From: an uncultured Bacteroides sp. | GTDB taxonomy: Bacteria; Bacteroidota; Bacteroidia; Bacteroidales; Bacteroidaceae | Length of the DNA stretch: 64,000 nucleotides | Reading direction: 5' to 3' | Assembly: GCF_905207245.1 (NCBI RefSeq) | Contig: NZ_CAJLKP010000004.1 | Span: 94,146-158,145, forward strand | Shown: one piece after another, positions 18,565 through 27,920 of the stretch | Layout: the number at the start of each line of letters is the position of its first letter | Position numbering within the stretch: the first letter of the stretch is position 1 | Notes under the pieces: model-generated | What the model was told of the DNA's origin: nothing | Seen by the model: only the letters and a program-made list of their open reading frames with translations | Database searches by the model: none | Program-made: the position numbers and the translations under genes

Positions 18565-21162
18565 ATGGTCAAGAAAATTCTGATATCCTTTTGTTTGAGT
18601 GCTGTAGCCCTGGTGGCTACAGCACAAAATGAACCCTACAAAAACCCGGATTTGACACCTTCCGAACGGGCATGGGACTTGTTGAAACGTATGACTCTGG
18701 AAGAGAAAATCAGCCAGATGAAAAATGGCTCGCCAGCCATTGAGCGCCTTGGAATACCGGCATATGACTGGTGGAATGAAGCACTGCACGGAGTAGCGCG
18801 CGCCGGAAAAGCAACTGTTTTTCCTCAGGCGATAGGACTTGCCGCCACTTTTGATAATCAGGCGGTTCATGAAACCTTCAGCATCGTATCGGATGAAGCC
18901 CGTGCCAAATACCATGATTTTCAACGTAAGGGTGAACGGGATGGTTACAAAGGATTAACGTTTTGGACTCCGAATATCAATATATACCGTGATCCGCGTT
19001 GGGGACGAGGTATGGAAACTTATGGAGAAGACCCGTATCTGACCTCTCTGATGGGATTGGCCGTAGTGAAAGGCTTGCAGGGTGATGGCACCGGAAAATA
19101 TGATAAGACACATGCTTGCGCCAAGCACTATGCCGTGCACAGTGGTCCGGAATGGAACAGGCATAGCTTTGATGCCAAGAATATTTCCCAGCGCGATTTA
19201 TGGGAAACCTACCTGCCCGCTTTTAAAACCTTGGTGACGGAAGGGAAAGTAAAAGAGGTGATGTGTGCTTATAACCGCTATGAAGGAGAACCGTGTTGCT
19301 CTAACAAGCAATTGTTGATTCGTATCTTGCGCGAGGACTGGGGATATGATGATATTGTGGTTTCAGATTGTGGAGCTATCGGAGATTTCTACTATCCTAA
19401 TCACCATGAAACCCACCCTACGGCTGCTGCTGCCTCGGCTGACGCTGTGGTTTCAGGGACAGACCTGGAATGTGGCGGCAGTTATTTTTCTTTAAATGAG
19501 GCGGTACGGAAAGGACTGATATCAGAAGAAAAAATCAATGAATCGGTTTTCCGTTTATTGCGCGCTCGTTTCCAGTTAGGCATGTTTGATGATAATACAC
19601 TTGTTTCGTGGTCTGAAATACCATATTCGGTTGTAGAGTCGAAAGAACATGTAGCCAAGGCTTTGGAGATGGCACGTAAGAGTATGGTATTGCTGACTAA
19701 CAAGAATAATATCTTGCCGTTGAGTAAATCTGTTCGTAAAGTTGCTGTGCTGGGGCCTAATGCCAATGACTCCGTGATGCTTTGGGCAAACTATAATGGT
19801 TTCCCAACTAAGTCTGTCACCATCCTTGAGGGCATTAAAAGTAAACTTCCCGAAGGAACTGTATATTATGAGAAAGGTTGTGATTTTGTAAATACACAGA
19901 CTGTTTTTAGCTACTTCGACTGTTGCTCGTATGATGGGAAGAAAGGCTTTAAGGCAACCTTCTGGAATAATAAGGAATTGGAGGGTGAAGCGGTGGCAGT
20001 CGGTCATTTTAGTGAGCCGCTGAACTTTGGCAATGGGGGTAACACTGTATTTATGCCGGGAGTAAATCTGCACGATTTCTCGGCACGCTTTGAGTCGGTA
20101 TATACCCCGAAGGAGTCCGGCGAAGTCTCTTTCATTATTTCTGCGGATGATGGTTCCCGGCTGTTCATTGATGGGGAAGAGGTTTACTCTGAGTGGCATA
20201 ATGGAGCTACAAGAGAGAAAATGTATAATCTGAATGCAGTGAAGGGCAAAGCCTATAAGGTTGTATTAGAGTATTTCCAGGCTGGCGGAGAAGCTTCATT
20301 GAAATTTGATATAGGTATTAAGAAAGAAATAAATTATAAGGAAGTGGCCGATAAAGCGGCTGAAGCTGACGTGATTATCTTTGTTGGAGGGCTTTCTTCT
20401 TCACTGGAAGGTGAGGAAATGCCGGTGGACCTTCCCGGGTTTAGAAAAGGTGACCGCACCAATATCGATCTGCCTCAGGTGCAGGAAGAGATGCTGAAAG
20501 CTTTGAAAAAAACAGGTAAACCGGTTGTTTTTGTACTGTGTTCCGGCAGTGCGCTGGCATTACCTTGGGAGGCTGAGAATCTGGATGCAATGCTTGAAGC
20601 ATGGTATCCCGGTCAGCAGGGAGGAACAGCCGTTGCAGATGTCCTGTTTGGTGATTATAATCCTGCCGGACGCTTGCCGCTTACTTTCTATGCATCGAGC
20701 AGTGATCTGCCCGATTTTGAGGACTACGATATGAGTAATCGTACATACCGCTATTTCAAGGGGAAACCTCTGTTTCCTTTTGGACATGGATTGAGCTATA
20801 CCACTTTTGACTATGGTAAGGCTAAGGCGGATAAGACAATACTTCGGGCAGGTGAGGGGCTGACATTAACCATACCATTGAAGAACATCGGTAAACTGTC
20901 AGGAGATGAAGTAGTGCAAGTCTACCTGTGTAATCCCGGTGATAAGAATGGGCCGATTAAAACATTGAGAGCTTTCCGCAGGATTTCTCTGGAAGCCGGT
21001 CAGGCGGAAGATGTTCTGTTTGAATTGCCCGCCTCAACGTTCGAATGCTTTAATCCGGCAACCAACCGGATGGAGGTTCTTCCCGGTAAGTATGAACTGC
21101 TCTATGGCGGAACTTCGGATGAGAAAGTGCTACGGAGACTAATAGTTACGTTGAAGAACTGA
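18565..21162 (+). CDS. GH3 family beta-glycosidase with PA14 insert
   Basis: The protein has 865 residues with a signal peptide ending 'VATAQ'. The N-terminal TIM barrel has 'GIPAYDWWNEALHGVARAG', 'DPRWGRGMETYGEDPYL', 'KHYAVHSGPEWNRH' and the nucleophile D268 in 'VVSDCGAI'. The alpha/beta sandwich is split by a PA14 domain at about residues 460-590 ('FKATFWNNKELEG...DDGSRLFIDGEEV'). A fibronectin-III-like domain closes the protein ('SYTTFDYGKAKADKTI'). The 'DWWNEALHGVAR' motif is characteristic of the beta-xylosidase / alpha-arabinofuranosidase branch, but PA14-containing members also include beta-glucosidases. It probably removes terminal sugars in the periplasm. Confidence 0.88.
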   Translation: MVKKILISFCLSAVALVATAQNEPYKNPDLTPSERAWDLLKRMTLEEKISQMKNGSPAIERLGIPAYDWWNEALHGVARAGKATVFPQAIGLAATFDNQAVHETFSIVSDEARAKYHDFQRKGERDGYKGLTFWTPNINIYRDPRWGRGMETYGEDPYLTSLMGLAVVKGLQGDGTGKYDKTHACAKHYAVHSGPEWNRHSFDAKNISQRDLWETYLPAFKTLVTEGKVKEVMCAYNRYEGEPCCSNKQLLIRILREDWGYDDIVVSDCGAIGDFYYPNHHETHPTAAAASADAVVSGTDLECGGSYFSLNEAVRKGLISEEKINESVFRLLRARFQLGMFDDNTLVSWSEIPYSVVESKEHVAKALEMARKSMVLLTNKNNILPLSKSVRKVAVLGPNANDSVMLWANYNGFPTKSVTILEGIKSKLPEGTVYYEKGCDFVNTQTVFSYFDCCSYDGKKGFKATFWNNKELEGEAVAVGHFSEPLNFGNGGNTVFMPGVNLHDFSARFESVYTPKESGEVSFIISADDGSRLFIDGEEVYSEWHNGATREKMYNLNAVKGKAYKVVLEYFQAGGEASLKFDIGIKKEINYKEVADKAAEADVIIFVGGLSSSLEGEEMPVDLPGFRKGDRTNIDLPQVQEEMLKALKKTGKPVVFVLCSGSALALPWEAENLDAMLEAWYPGQQGGTAVADVLFGDYNPAGRLPLTFYASSSDLPDFEDYDMSNRTYRYFKGKPLFPFGHGLSYTTFDYGKAKADKTILRAGEGLTLTIPLKNIGKLSGDEVVQVYLCNPGDKNGPIKTLRAFRRISLEAGQAEDVLFELPASTFECFNPATNRMEVLPGKYELLYGGTSDEKVLRRLIVTLKN

Positions 21163-21209
21163 AACGCGATATTTTGTAATGATACTTAAACGCTGTTTGA
21201 ACAATCTTT

Positions 21210-21293
21210 AACTACCTATAGGTAATCTACTGACTACTACGTGGTAGTTGGCAAACTACCTATAGGTAATTGGGTAACTACTTATAGGTAGTT
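21210..21293. repeat. Array of four palindromic units spaced 21-23 bp
   Basis: Units start at 21210, 21233, 21254 and 21276. Units 1 and 3 are identical (AACTACCTATAGGTAAT, with ACCTATAGGT a perfect palindrome). Unit 4 is AACTACTTATAGGTAGTT, and unit 2 is ACTACTACGTGGTAGT, a near palindrome with a different core. Spacings of 23, 21 and 22 bp are close to two helical turns. It lies between the GH3 gene and the GH2-PA14 gene, so it is probably transcribed. It may bind a protein or fold as RNA hairpins. Confidence 0.75.
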
Positions 21294-21348
21294 TCATCAC
21301 TTATCCCGCACGATTTGTAATAGAGTAAACTTTTTAACACTAATATTT

Positions 21349-24300
21349 ATGAAGAAGTATTTCCTTTTTATGTTCTCTTTCCTTTTTGTCTTTTCTGCTA
21401 ATGCCGGAGAAGGAAGATATACCCTCCCATTGACGGGAAGTGGCTGGTCACTATGGCTCGATAAGGAAGCGAGCTGGCAGAATGACCGCCTTTATCTTCC
21501 GCACGAGATAACTGACCTGTCTTTGCTGCCTGAGAATCAGCCTACAGGTGGTTGGCAAGTTCTGGATGACAACCCTAAGGCTGTGTCTGTTGAAGTACCG
21601 GGCACGGTAGAAGAATATCTCACCGTTTCTGATAATCCCCGTCCGGAAGATTTCCGGGGAGTAAGTTGGTGGTATCGTAAGATTAAGATTCCTGCTGACC
21701 AGAAGAATAAACGCTTTATTATTTACTTTGAATCAGTCAGGATGCGTGCAGAAGTTTATCTTGACGGTAAACTTGTGGCTTACGACCTGATTGGTGAGAC
21801 TCCTTTTCGTGTAGACATTACCGATGAGGCCAAGCCGGGGACAGAACAATTACTGGCAGTACGTGTCACCAATCCCGGAGGTAATTTCCACTGGCAGGAC
21901 TTCGATATACTGAAATGGGGAGAGTATAATATCCCCCCTGCAAGAAGTTTCAGCGGAATTATCGGCAGGGTCAGGCTGGAGAGTGTGAATCCTGTGTTTA
22001 TTTCTGATATCTATATGCAGAATACTCCTGAGTTGACTAAGGTGAATGCCATTGTTTCTTTCGCTAACGAAACGTCTTCTGATGCGGAGCGGGATATTGA
22101 ACTTACAGTGAGTGAAAAGGCTAATCCGGATAAAGTTGTGTTCCGGCAGACGTTGAAAAAGGTTTCTTTTCCTTCGGGAAATCATGAGGTGACAATACCT
22201 GTAAATGTTCCTGATGCCAAGCTATGGGACCTCTCTACTCCAGAGTTGTATACCTGCAATATTCAGATAAAGAAGGGGAAAAAGATACTCGATCAGGATA
22301 AGAAGAATTTCGGCTTCCGTTGGTTCGCTGCAGATGGTGTGGGAAAGGACGCGGTGCTGCGTCTGAACGGTCGCCGTGTGATGCTGAAAAGCGCAATCAG
22401 TTGGGGATACTTCCCGGTTACGGGATTGATAGCAACGACCGAGATGGCCGAAAAGCAGGTTCTTACAGCTAAGAAGTTAGGCTTGAACATGTTGAATTTT
22501 CATCGCTGCATAGGTAGTCCGGTGGTTCTTGAAAAAGCAGATGAGTTGGGATTACTCTATTATGAAGAACCGGGTTCATTCCATTCTGCCAACCATGATC
22601 CGTTTATCCGTACGATTGTGAATGAGAAACTGAAACGCATGGTTCATCGTGACCGCAGTCATCCGAGCCTCGTAATCTTTAATCTGATTAATGAATTTGG
22701 CGGTCGGTTGTCACAGGACAAGGAGCTTGTTGCTAAGCGTATGAATGATATGCGTGAGGCACATGCCGTAGACCCCAGCAGAATTATGACGTTTACGTCC
22801 GGTTGGGCAGGCAGTGAAGATAAAGAAGAGGATTCCAAAGCACACATGATGCCGTTTGACACGACGTTATACCGCAAGGGATGGCACGATAACCACCGTG
22901 CCGGAGGACCGGAGACTTGGGTGGAAAAATACTATAAAGGGCCGAAGGATAATCTCATGTATACCGGCAACCGCACGGAAGTCTTTCTGCGAGGTGAAGA
23001 AGGAGCGATATCTACTCCTCCCCGCATCCGGTTGATAAATGACGAAGTGGAACGCACCGGTAAAACCGGCTGGGATGGTCTTTTCTGGAAGAGCCAGTAT
23101 AAGGCTTTCACTGATTATTTTCAGAAGAAAGGGCTGGCGTCCCACTTCGGCACTCTTGATGACCTGACACGTTCTATGGCTAATGTGTCATTCGAACATC
23201 AGGGCAGGCGCATTGAGGGGATGAGAATGCAGAATCTGGGTGATGCCTACATGGTGAACGGCTGGGAAGCAATGCCTTATGATAACCATTCCGGCATTGT
23301 AGACATCTACCGCAATCCCAAAGGGGATGCTTCTATATTGGCGTACTATAACCAACCGCTGTATGTAGCCGTTGCTTCGCGCAATCAAGTTGTAAAACTT
23401 CCGGGCAGTGCAATCGTAGATTTCTATATTGTGAATGAGAAGAACCTGAAAGGCAACCATGCTCTGGAGATAAAAGTGGTTGCCCCCGATGGAAAAGTGG
23501 TTTATACCCGGACTGAAAAGGTCAACATAGAAGGTGGTGAAACGTTCGGCCAGCTTTTGTTGGAGAATGTGGAGATTCCTGTAAACAGCAAGGAAGGAAC
23601 TTATCGCATACTGGCTGATATAAAAGCTGATAATCAGCAGATATGCGCCCAGGGGCACGATGAAGTTGTGGCCGTAGGCTGGCAGGCAAATGACCTGGCC
23701 GGCAATGGGGCTTATTATGGGAGTGAGAATGATAAAGTAGCCGCTTTCTATAAGGAGGCTACCGGGAAAGAACTTCCGGCCTTTACTTCCGAAACCGGCA
23801 AACTGGACTGGCTTGTTGTGAACCGTTCATCGTTGGATGAACCTGTTGTCATACCATCAGACTTTTTCAAGGATAAGAATGGAAATTCTACTTTGAAGGC
23901 CACTTGGTATAGTGATCCGGCTATGAATGTTGTAGCTTCCATTAAGCCGGATACGGAACTTAACCGGACTTTTGTAGGCGGGGCACAGCCTGATGAGTCT
24001 GTTCCTGCCAATCAGCCTTTCTCGGTGATATGGGAAGGGGATATATGTCCGCCTGAGTCCGGACAGTATCTGCTGGGTGTTGAAACCAATTGCGGCGTGC
24101 GTATGTACGTTGACGACAGGCAGTTGATTGATGAGTATAATAATTCTTCTCCTATGAAGCAGGACAGGCCTGTGGTTATGGAGGCCGGAAAACCGGTGAG
24201 GGTGCGGGTGGTATATAGCCAGACACGCCAGTCCGGTCAGATACAATTAAAATGGTCTCGGCCGAGCGCAGCCGCCATTGCCCCGCAAAAGTTATTCGAG

Positions 24301-24753
24301 CGGGTGAAGAATGATGGCACCACTTTAATCTTGCTTGGCTCTACCGAAACTTGGATGAAGGCTGTGGCGGAATATACGAATACGGTATATAACGGCTATT
24401 ACAACGTCGGGAAGAACTGGATTGGCGGAATCCATTTTGTGAGGGATCATCCTTTGTTTGCAGGGCTTCCGGTGGACGGTGCCTTGGACTGGCCTTACCA
24501 GTCGGTGGTGAGGAATGGCGACCAGAGGTTTGGCTTCCGTATGCAAGGAGAAGAATTGGTAGCCGGCTCTTATCGGAGCACTCCGTTTGAGTTGGGCACA
24601 GCTGTAGGAATCATTCCTTGTGGGAAAGGGAAGGTTATTTTCTCTTCACTGGATATTGCAGACAATCTGGATAATTCGTCGGGTCCTGCTGAAGTGGCCA
24701 AGAAAATATTGTGTAACTATATCAAATACTCTTTCCATGAAAAGAATTTCTAA
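21349..24753 (+). CDS. GH2 family beta-glycosidase with C-terminal PA14 domain
   Basis: The protein has 1134 residues with a signal peptide ('FLFVFSANAGEG'). The GH2 sugar-binding domain is visible ('FRGVSWWYRKIKIPADQKNKRFIIYFESVRMRAEVYLDGKLV'), then the Ig-like domain and a TIM barrel whose acid/base is E449 in 'FNLINEFGG'. The nucleophile is not certain. The glutamates in 'FLRGEEGAIST' are candidates, and the surrounding barrel is more divergent than in standard GH2. A PA14 domain lies at about residues 846-970 ('LKATWYSDPAMN...GVETNCGVRMYVDDRQLIDEYNN'). The last 150 residues look like a ThuA/glutamine-amidotransferase-like tail ('GTTLILLGSTETW...GKGKVIFSSLDI'). Its 3' end overlaps the next gene by 17 bp, indicating coupling. 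Confidence 0.8.
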   Translation: MKKYFLFMFSFLFVFSANAGEGRYTLPLTGSGWSLWLDKEASWQNDRLYLPHEITDLSLLPENQPTGGWQVLDDNPKAVSVEVPGTVEEYLTVSDNPRPEDFRGVSWWYRKIKIPADQKNKRFIIYFESVRMRAEVYLDGKLVAYDLIGETPFRVDITDEAKPGTEQLLAVRVTNPGGNFHWQDFDILKWGEYNIPPARSFSGIIGRVRLESVNPVFISDIYMQNTPELTKVNAIVSFANETSSDAERDIELTVSEKANPDKVVFRQTLKKVSFPSGNHEVTIPVNVPDAKLWDLSTPELYTCNIQIKKGKKILDQDKKNFGFRWFAADGVGKDAVLRLNGRRVMLKSAISWGYFPVTGLIATTEMAEKQVLTAKKLGLNMLNFHRCIGSPVVLEKADELGLLYYEEPGSFHSANHDPFIRTIVNEKLKRMVHRDRSHPSLVIFNLINEFGGRLSQDKELVAKRMNDMREAHAVDPSRIMTFTSGWAGSEDKEEDSKAHMMPFDTTLYRKGWHDNHRAGGPETWVEKYYKGPKDNLMYTGNRTEVFLRGEEGAISTPPRIRLINDEVERTGKTGWDGLFWKSQYKAFTDYFQKKGLASHFGTLDDLTRSMANVSFEHQGRRIEGMRMQNLGDAYMVNGWEAMPYDNHSGIVDIYRNPKGDASILAYYNQPLYVAVASRNQVVKLPGSAIVDFYIVNEKNLKGNHALEIKVVAPDGKVVYTRTEKVNIEGGETFGQLLLENVEIPVNSKEGTYRILADIKADNQQICAQGHDEVVAVGWQANDLAGNGAYYGSENDKVAAFYKEATGKELPAFTSETGKLDWLVVNRSSLDEPVVIPSDFFKDKNGNSTLKATWYSDPAMNVVASIKPDTELNRTFVGGAQPDESVPANQPFSVIWEGDICPPESGQYLLGVETNCGVRMYVDDRQLIDEYNNSSPMKQDRPVVMEAGKPVRVRVVYSQTRQSGQIQLKWSRPSAAAIAPQKLFERVKNDGTTLILLGSTETWMKAVAEYTNTVYNGYYNVGKNWIGGIHFVRDHPLFAGLPVDGALDWPYQSVVRNGDQRFGFRMQGEELVAGSYRSTPFELGTAVGIIPCGKGKVIFSSLDIADNLDNSSGPAEVAKKILCNYIKYSFHEKNF

Positions 24754-27562
24754 ATCGGGAGTGGCGACTATACTGATGCTGCTGGCGTTGCTTCCTCTGA
24801 ACATTGCCTGTTCGCAGGCACAAAAAGAGCAAGCGCTCCAGCAGAGTATCAAGACCACTTATCCGACAAAGGACTGGGTCATATCCGACTTTGTTGTGAC
24901 CGACCCTGCTTTCGGCGCTAAAGCCGAACCGGGATTTGACAACAGGGCTGCTTTCCAGGCGGCTATTGACGCTGCTTATAAAAGCGGCGGCGGGGTAGTG
25001 TATATACCTGCCGGAAATTATGAATTCCGTAGTACACAACTCGGCACTAAGAATGTCAGAGTTCGCCAAGGCCGCTCGGAAAGCAAGAAAGATTTCCACT
25101 TTGAATATGTTTTGCGCCTCCATCCCGGAGTGCAACTCCGTGGCGACTGGGCCAATCCGGAGGTCAATAATGGAAAAGTCCTCGGAACCATTCTTGAAGT
25201 GCGCGTAGGCGAGGATGCACCGAATTATGATGGAAATGTGGAGAGCTGGTGGAACGACGGACAGGCGGGCAATGCACTCCGCACGACCTATACAAGCATA
25301 GCTGACAGGTTCATCGAGATGAATGCGGGCACCGGAGTTACCAATCTCTCCATCTGGTATCCTGAGCAGGACATCAATGATGTGAAACCCTATCCGTGGA
25401 CATTGTTCCAGACCCAGGGAGATTGCGCTACGATAGAACACGTCACTCTCGTCAACTCTTACAACGGCTTCAATTCTGCGCCGAGTGAGCTGCACTATGT
25501 GCTGGATAGTTATATCACAGCACTAAACAAGGGGGTCGAAGTGCACGTATGTACCGATATCGGGCGTATTGAGAATGTCAGGATAAGCCCTGAGTACTGG
25601 GCTGAATCCGGTCTTCCGGGATCGCCTTCCCTTGCCGACGTGACAGCCTATACGAAAGCGAACGGCACGGGATACCAGATGCACCGTTCGGACTGGGAAT
25701 ATGTTTCTTACCTGCGTGTGTCAGGTTACAAGACAGGCGTATGGATTGGGCGTGAGCCCGGCTTTGCCGATGCCCCGAACGCTCAGTTGTATGAGGTGCA
25801 TGTAGATAATTGCGGGAATGGATTGTATGTGGAAGATGTGAATCCGTATGGCATACTTATATCCAATTCTTCTTTTGGAGCCGCCAAAGATGGCAATGCA
25901 GTATACTTTTACAAGGATTTCAGCACTTCGGTGCAATTCAACGGCGTGGATTTCAACGGACCTGTTGTAAGCGATGGCAGCGATGGAGTAGTGTCGTTTG
26001 AAAGCTGCACATTTAGTGAATACGGAGATTATGCCCTCAAGATAAACAGCGGCAATGTATTGCTGTCTCAATGCGATTTCAAGAAGAATGCCGGACATGT
26101 ATATCTGGGTGCTGATATGCATACGCTGAAGTCGGTTAATTCGGGCTATAAATGCAATCTGGAAGTTGATAATCACAGCGCTTCGGCTAAAGTGGAAGTG
26201 GTTGCGGAGAAGAAGTACTCTTTTGACCCCATACCTAAGAACGTAAAAACAAATATAGACGTACACCCGAGGCCGGCATCGGACAATGTCTTGAAAGCGG
26301 ACCTGGCACGGGCAACGGGCTTTAATAATAACCGTCCTGCAGAAGATGTGTCGGCTGAACTGCAATCTGCCCTTGATGCGGTGAAAGCTGCCGGTGGCGG
26401 TACGCTCTACTTGCCTGCCGGAAGGTATCTGGTGGACAATCCTGTTAAAGTTCCTTCGGGAGTTGAATTGAGGGGCTCGTGGGATGTGCAACATCACACG
26501 CAAAGTGGTGGTACTGCCATATTTACCAACTATGATGGCGGAGCTGCCGGAGAAAAAGGTGCTTCGCTTATACAACTTGAAGCGGGTGCCGGCATCAGAG
26601 GCATTACACTGGCACAGCTCAATATCGCTTCTGATGGCTACAGCGTATCAAACCCGCGAAAGACTCCGTTCTTGATACAGGGACAAGGCCCCAAGGTGTA
26701 TATAATCAATGTAACCATAGCGGTAGGCGACAAAGGTATAGATCTGGCTTCATATGACACCAGTGGCCACTATGTCGATTATCTGGGTGGTGTGCCTTTA
26801 AGGGCGGGCATCTGGGTTGGCGGTGGAGCCGAAGGTGGATTCATCCGCAATATGCAGTTTAATCCTCACTATGGGTCGAGACTTCCGAAGGGAGGACAGG
26901 GCTATCCGGAGGTATTTATGATGCGGTTTGTACAATCTAATTGCAGCGCGCTTAAGTTTGCGGATGTCAAGAACCAGACTATTTTCAACAATTTCGTTTA
27001 TGGTTCGGTATATGGAATACATTTCCTGAAAGATGCGATAACCGGTAAGTATCCGGGCAAGATGACCGTTATAGGACATGGCTCTGACGGATGCACCTAT
27101 TCTTTATTTGTGGAAGATGCGGATAAGAATACGAAGATTGTCGCGGTTAATTCAGAGTTGGTTAATACTAAGATTCCCAATGAGCCGGTGAGGTCGTATG
27201 TCCTTATGGGAGATGAAGTTAACACCGGTAAGGTTCATCCTGACGCCAAACTTATCCTGTATAACAGTGCATTCTGGGGAAGTCCGGTTTTCGGGGCGAT
27301 TATAAATAATGGCGTTGTGTCATTCCAACAGGCCAATTTCTCGCGTTCCGGTACACAGGGGGTAGATGTCAGAGGTGGCAAAGCGCATGTGTACACTTCT
27401 TATTTCGCTCAGAAAGTGGCAGGCCCCACCGCCGGAGACGGCGGATATGCAAGGCTGGGAGGACAAGGTAAATCAATAGAACTCACTAATAACTATTATC
27501 TCTCTGGATTGCAGTTCAATAAATCGGGAGAAGGGCTGATTTATGGTTCTGACAAGAAGTAG
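24737..27562 (+). CDS. Secreted tandem right-handed beta-helix protein (Pectate_lyase_3 / GH55-like)
   Basis: The protein has 941 residues from ATG 24737, which overlaps the preceding gene and supplies the signal peptide; a weak lipobox is present at C25 ('LNIACSQ'). Two copies of the pectate-lyase-3-type start motif are visible. The first is at about residues 55-97 ('DPAFGAKAEPGFDNRAAFQA...GGGVVYIPAGNYEF') and the second at about 520-580 ('ATGFNNNRPAEDVSAELQS...GGGTLYLPAGRYLV'). Each is followed by beta-helix rungs ('NLSIWYPEQDINDV', 'GITLAQLNIASDGY'). Two fused beta-helices are the architecture of GH55 beta-1,3-glucanases, but also of other lyase/epimerase-like proteins, so activity is unassigned. 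It is probably translated with the upstream GH2-PA14 enzyme. Confidence 0.75.
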   Translation: MKRISKSGVATILMLLALLPLNIACSQAQKEQALQQSIKTTYPTKDWVISDFVVTDPAFGAKAEPGFDNRAAFQAAIDAAYKSGGGVVYIPAGNYEFRSTQLGTKNVRVRQGRSESKKDFHFEYVLRLHPGVQLRGDWANPEVNNGKVLGTILEVRVGEDAPNYDGNVESWWNDGQAGNALRTTYTSIADRFIEMNAGTGVTNLSIWYPEQDINDVKPYPWTLFQTQGDCATIEHVTLVNSYNGFNSAPSELHYVLDSYITALNKGVEVHVCTDIGRIENVRISPEYWAESGLPGSPSLADVTAYTKANGTGYQMHRSDWEYVSYLRVSGYKTGVWIGREPGFADAPNAQLYEVHVDNCGNGLYVEDVNPYGILISNSSFGAAKDGNAVYFYKDFSTSVQFNGVDFNGPVVSDGSDGVVSFESCTFSEYGDYALKINSGNVLLSQCDFKKNAGHVYLGADMHTLKSVNSGYKCNLEVDNHSASAKVEVVAEKKYSFDPIPKNVKTNIDVHPRPASDNVLKADLARATGFNNNRPAEDVSAELQSALDAVKAAGGGTLYLPAGRYLVDNPVKVPSGVELRGSWDVQHHTQSGGTAIFTNYDGGAAGEKGASLIQLEAGAGIRGITLAQLNIASDGYSVSNPRKTPFLIQGQGPKVYIINVTIAVGDKGIDLASYDTSGHYVDYLGGVPLRAGIWVGGGAEGGFIRNMQFNPHYGSRLPKGGQGYPEVFMMRFVQSNCSALKFADVKNQTIFNNFVYGSVYGIHFLKDAITGKYPGKMTVIGHGSDGCTYSLFVEDADKNTKIVAVNSELVNTKIPNEPVRSYVLMGDEVNTGKVHPDAKLILYNSAFWGSPVFGAIINNGVVSFQQANFSRSGTQGVDVRGGKAHVYTSYFAQKVAGPTAGDGGYARLGGQGKSIELTNNYYLSGLQFNKSGEGLIYGSDKK

Positions 27563-27619
27563 GTATTGTAGCGTTTGGCCTTATGAATACATGGTCGTTT
27601 CCTTTCGTGGAAATTCTGT

Positions 27620-27751
27620 TTACTCCAAATGGTAACTTCATTTACATGCCGAGGTAAAGGCCGTTACATACCGAAGTAAAGAGCGTTACAATAGGAGGTA
27701 AAGGTCGTTACATCCTGCGGTAAATGCTTTTACATTGTGAAGCAAATGGAA
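27620..27751. repeat. Array of six 22-bp units with internal dyads
   Basis: Exactly 22-bp units start at 27620, 27642, 27664, 27686, 27708 and 27730. Most carry TTAC-N8-GTAA, an inverted repeat, followed by a GGnCG-like spacer. Units 2-4 are closest to each other (TTACATGCCGAGGTAAAGG, TTACATACCGAAGTAAAGA and TTACAATAGGAGGTAAAGG). The first unit and the last (GCAA instead of GTAA) are degenerate. It begins 58 bp after the beta-helix gene stop. The period is the same as in the unrelated arrays at 21210 and 46117. Confidence 0.8.
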
Positions 27752-27790
27752 TGTAAATGCTATCTGTTGATAATCAGTAAACTATCGAAT

Positions 27791-27887
27791 GTCATCCTGA
27801 GCGTAGTCGAAGGATCTACTCCCTTGGCACAAAGGTGCACTAATAATAGGAGAGTAGATTCTTCGATTACGCTTCCTTAGCATGATT
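27791..27887. repeat. Long palindromic intergenic repeat, copy 1
   Basis: The left arm GTCATCCTGAGCGTAGTCGA... (27791-27817) pairs with a right arm at about 27856-27887 (AGATTCTTCGATTACGCT...), with an interior that holds further stem sequence. A better-preserved copy is at 44029-44121. It contains no open reading frame. It resembles REP/MITE-like palindromic elements dispersed in Bacteroidetes genomes. Confidence 0.7.
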
Positions 27888-27920
27888 TGCTGATGGATGG
27901 TCCTACGGATTGATAAAAAG

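Noticed and set aside
24620..24736. Upstream extension of the beta-helix protein
   Set aside because: It would lie wholly inside the GH2-PA14 gene; the ATG at 24737 provides a proper signal peptide.
27620..27751. CRISPR array
   Set aside because: Units are 22 bp and contiguous, so there are no unique spacers, and no cas gene is in the window.
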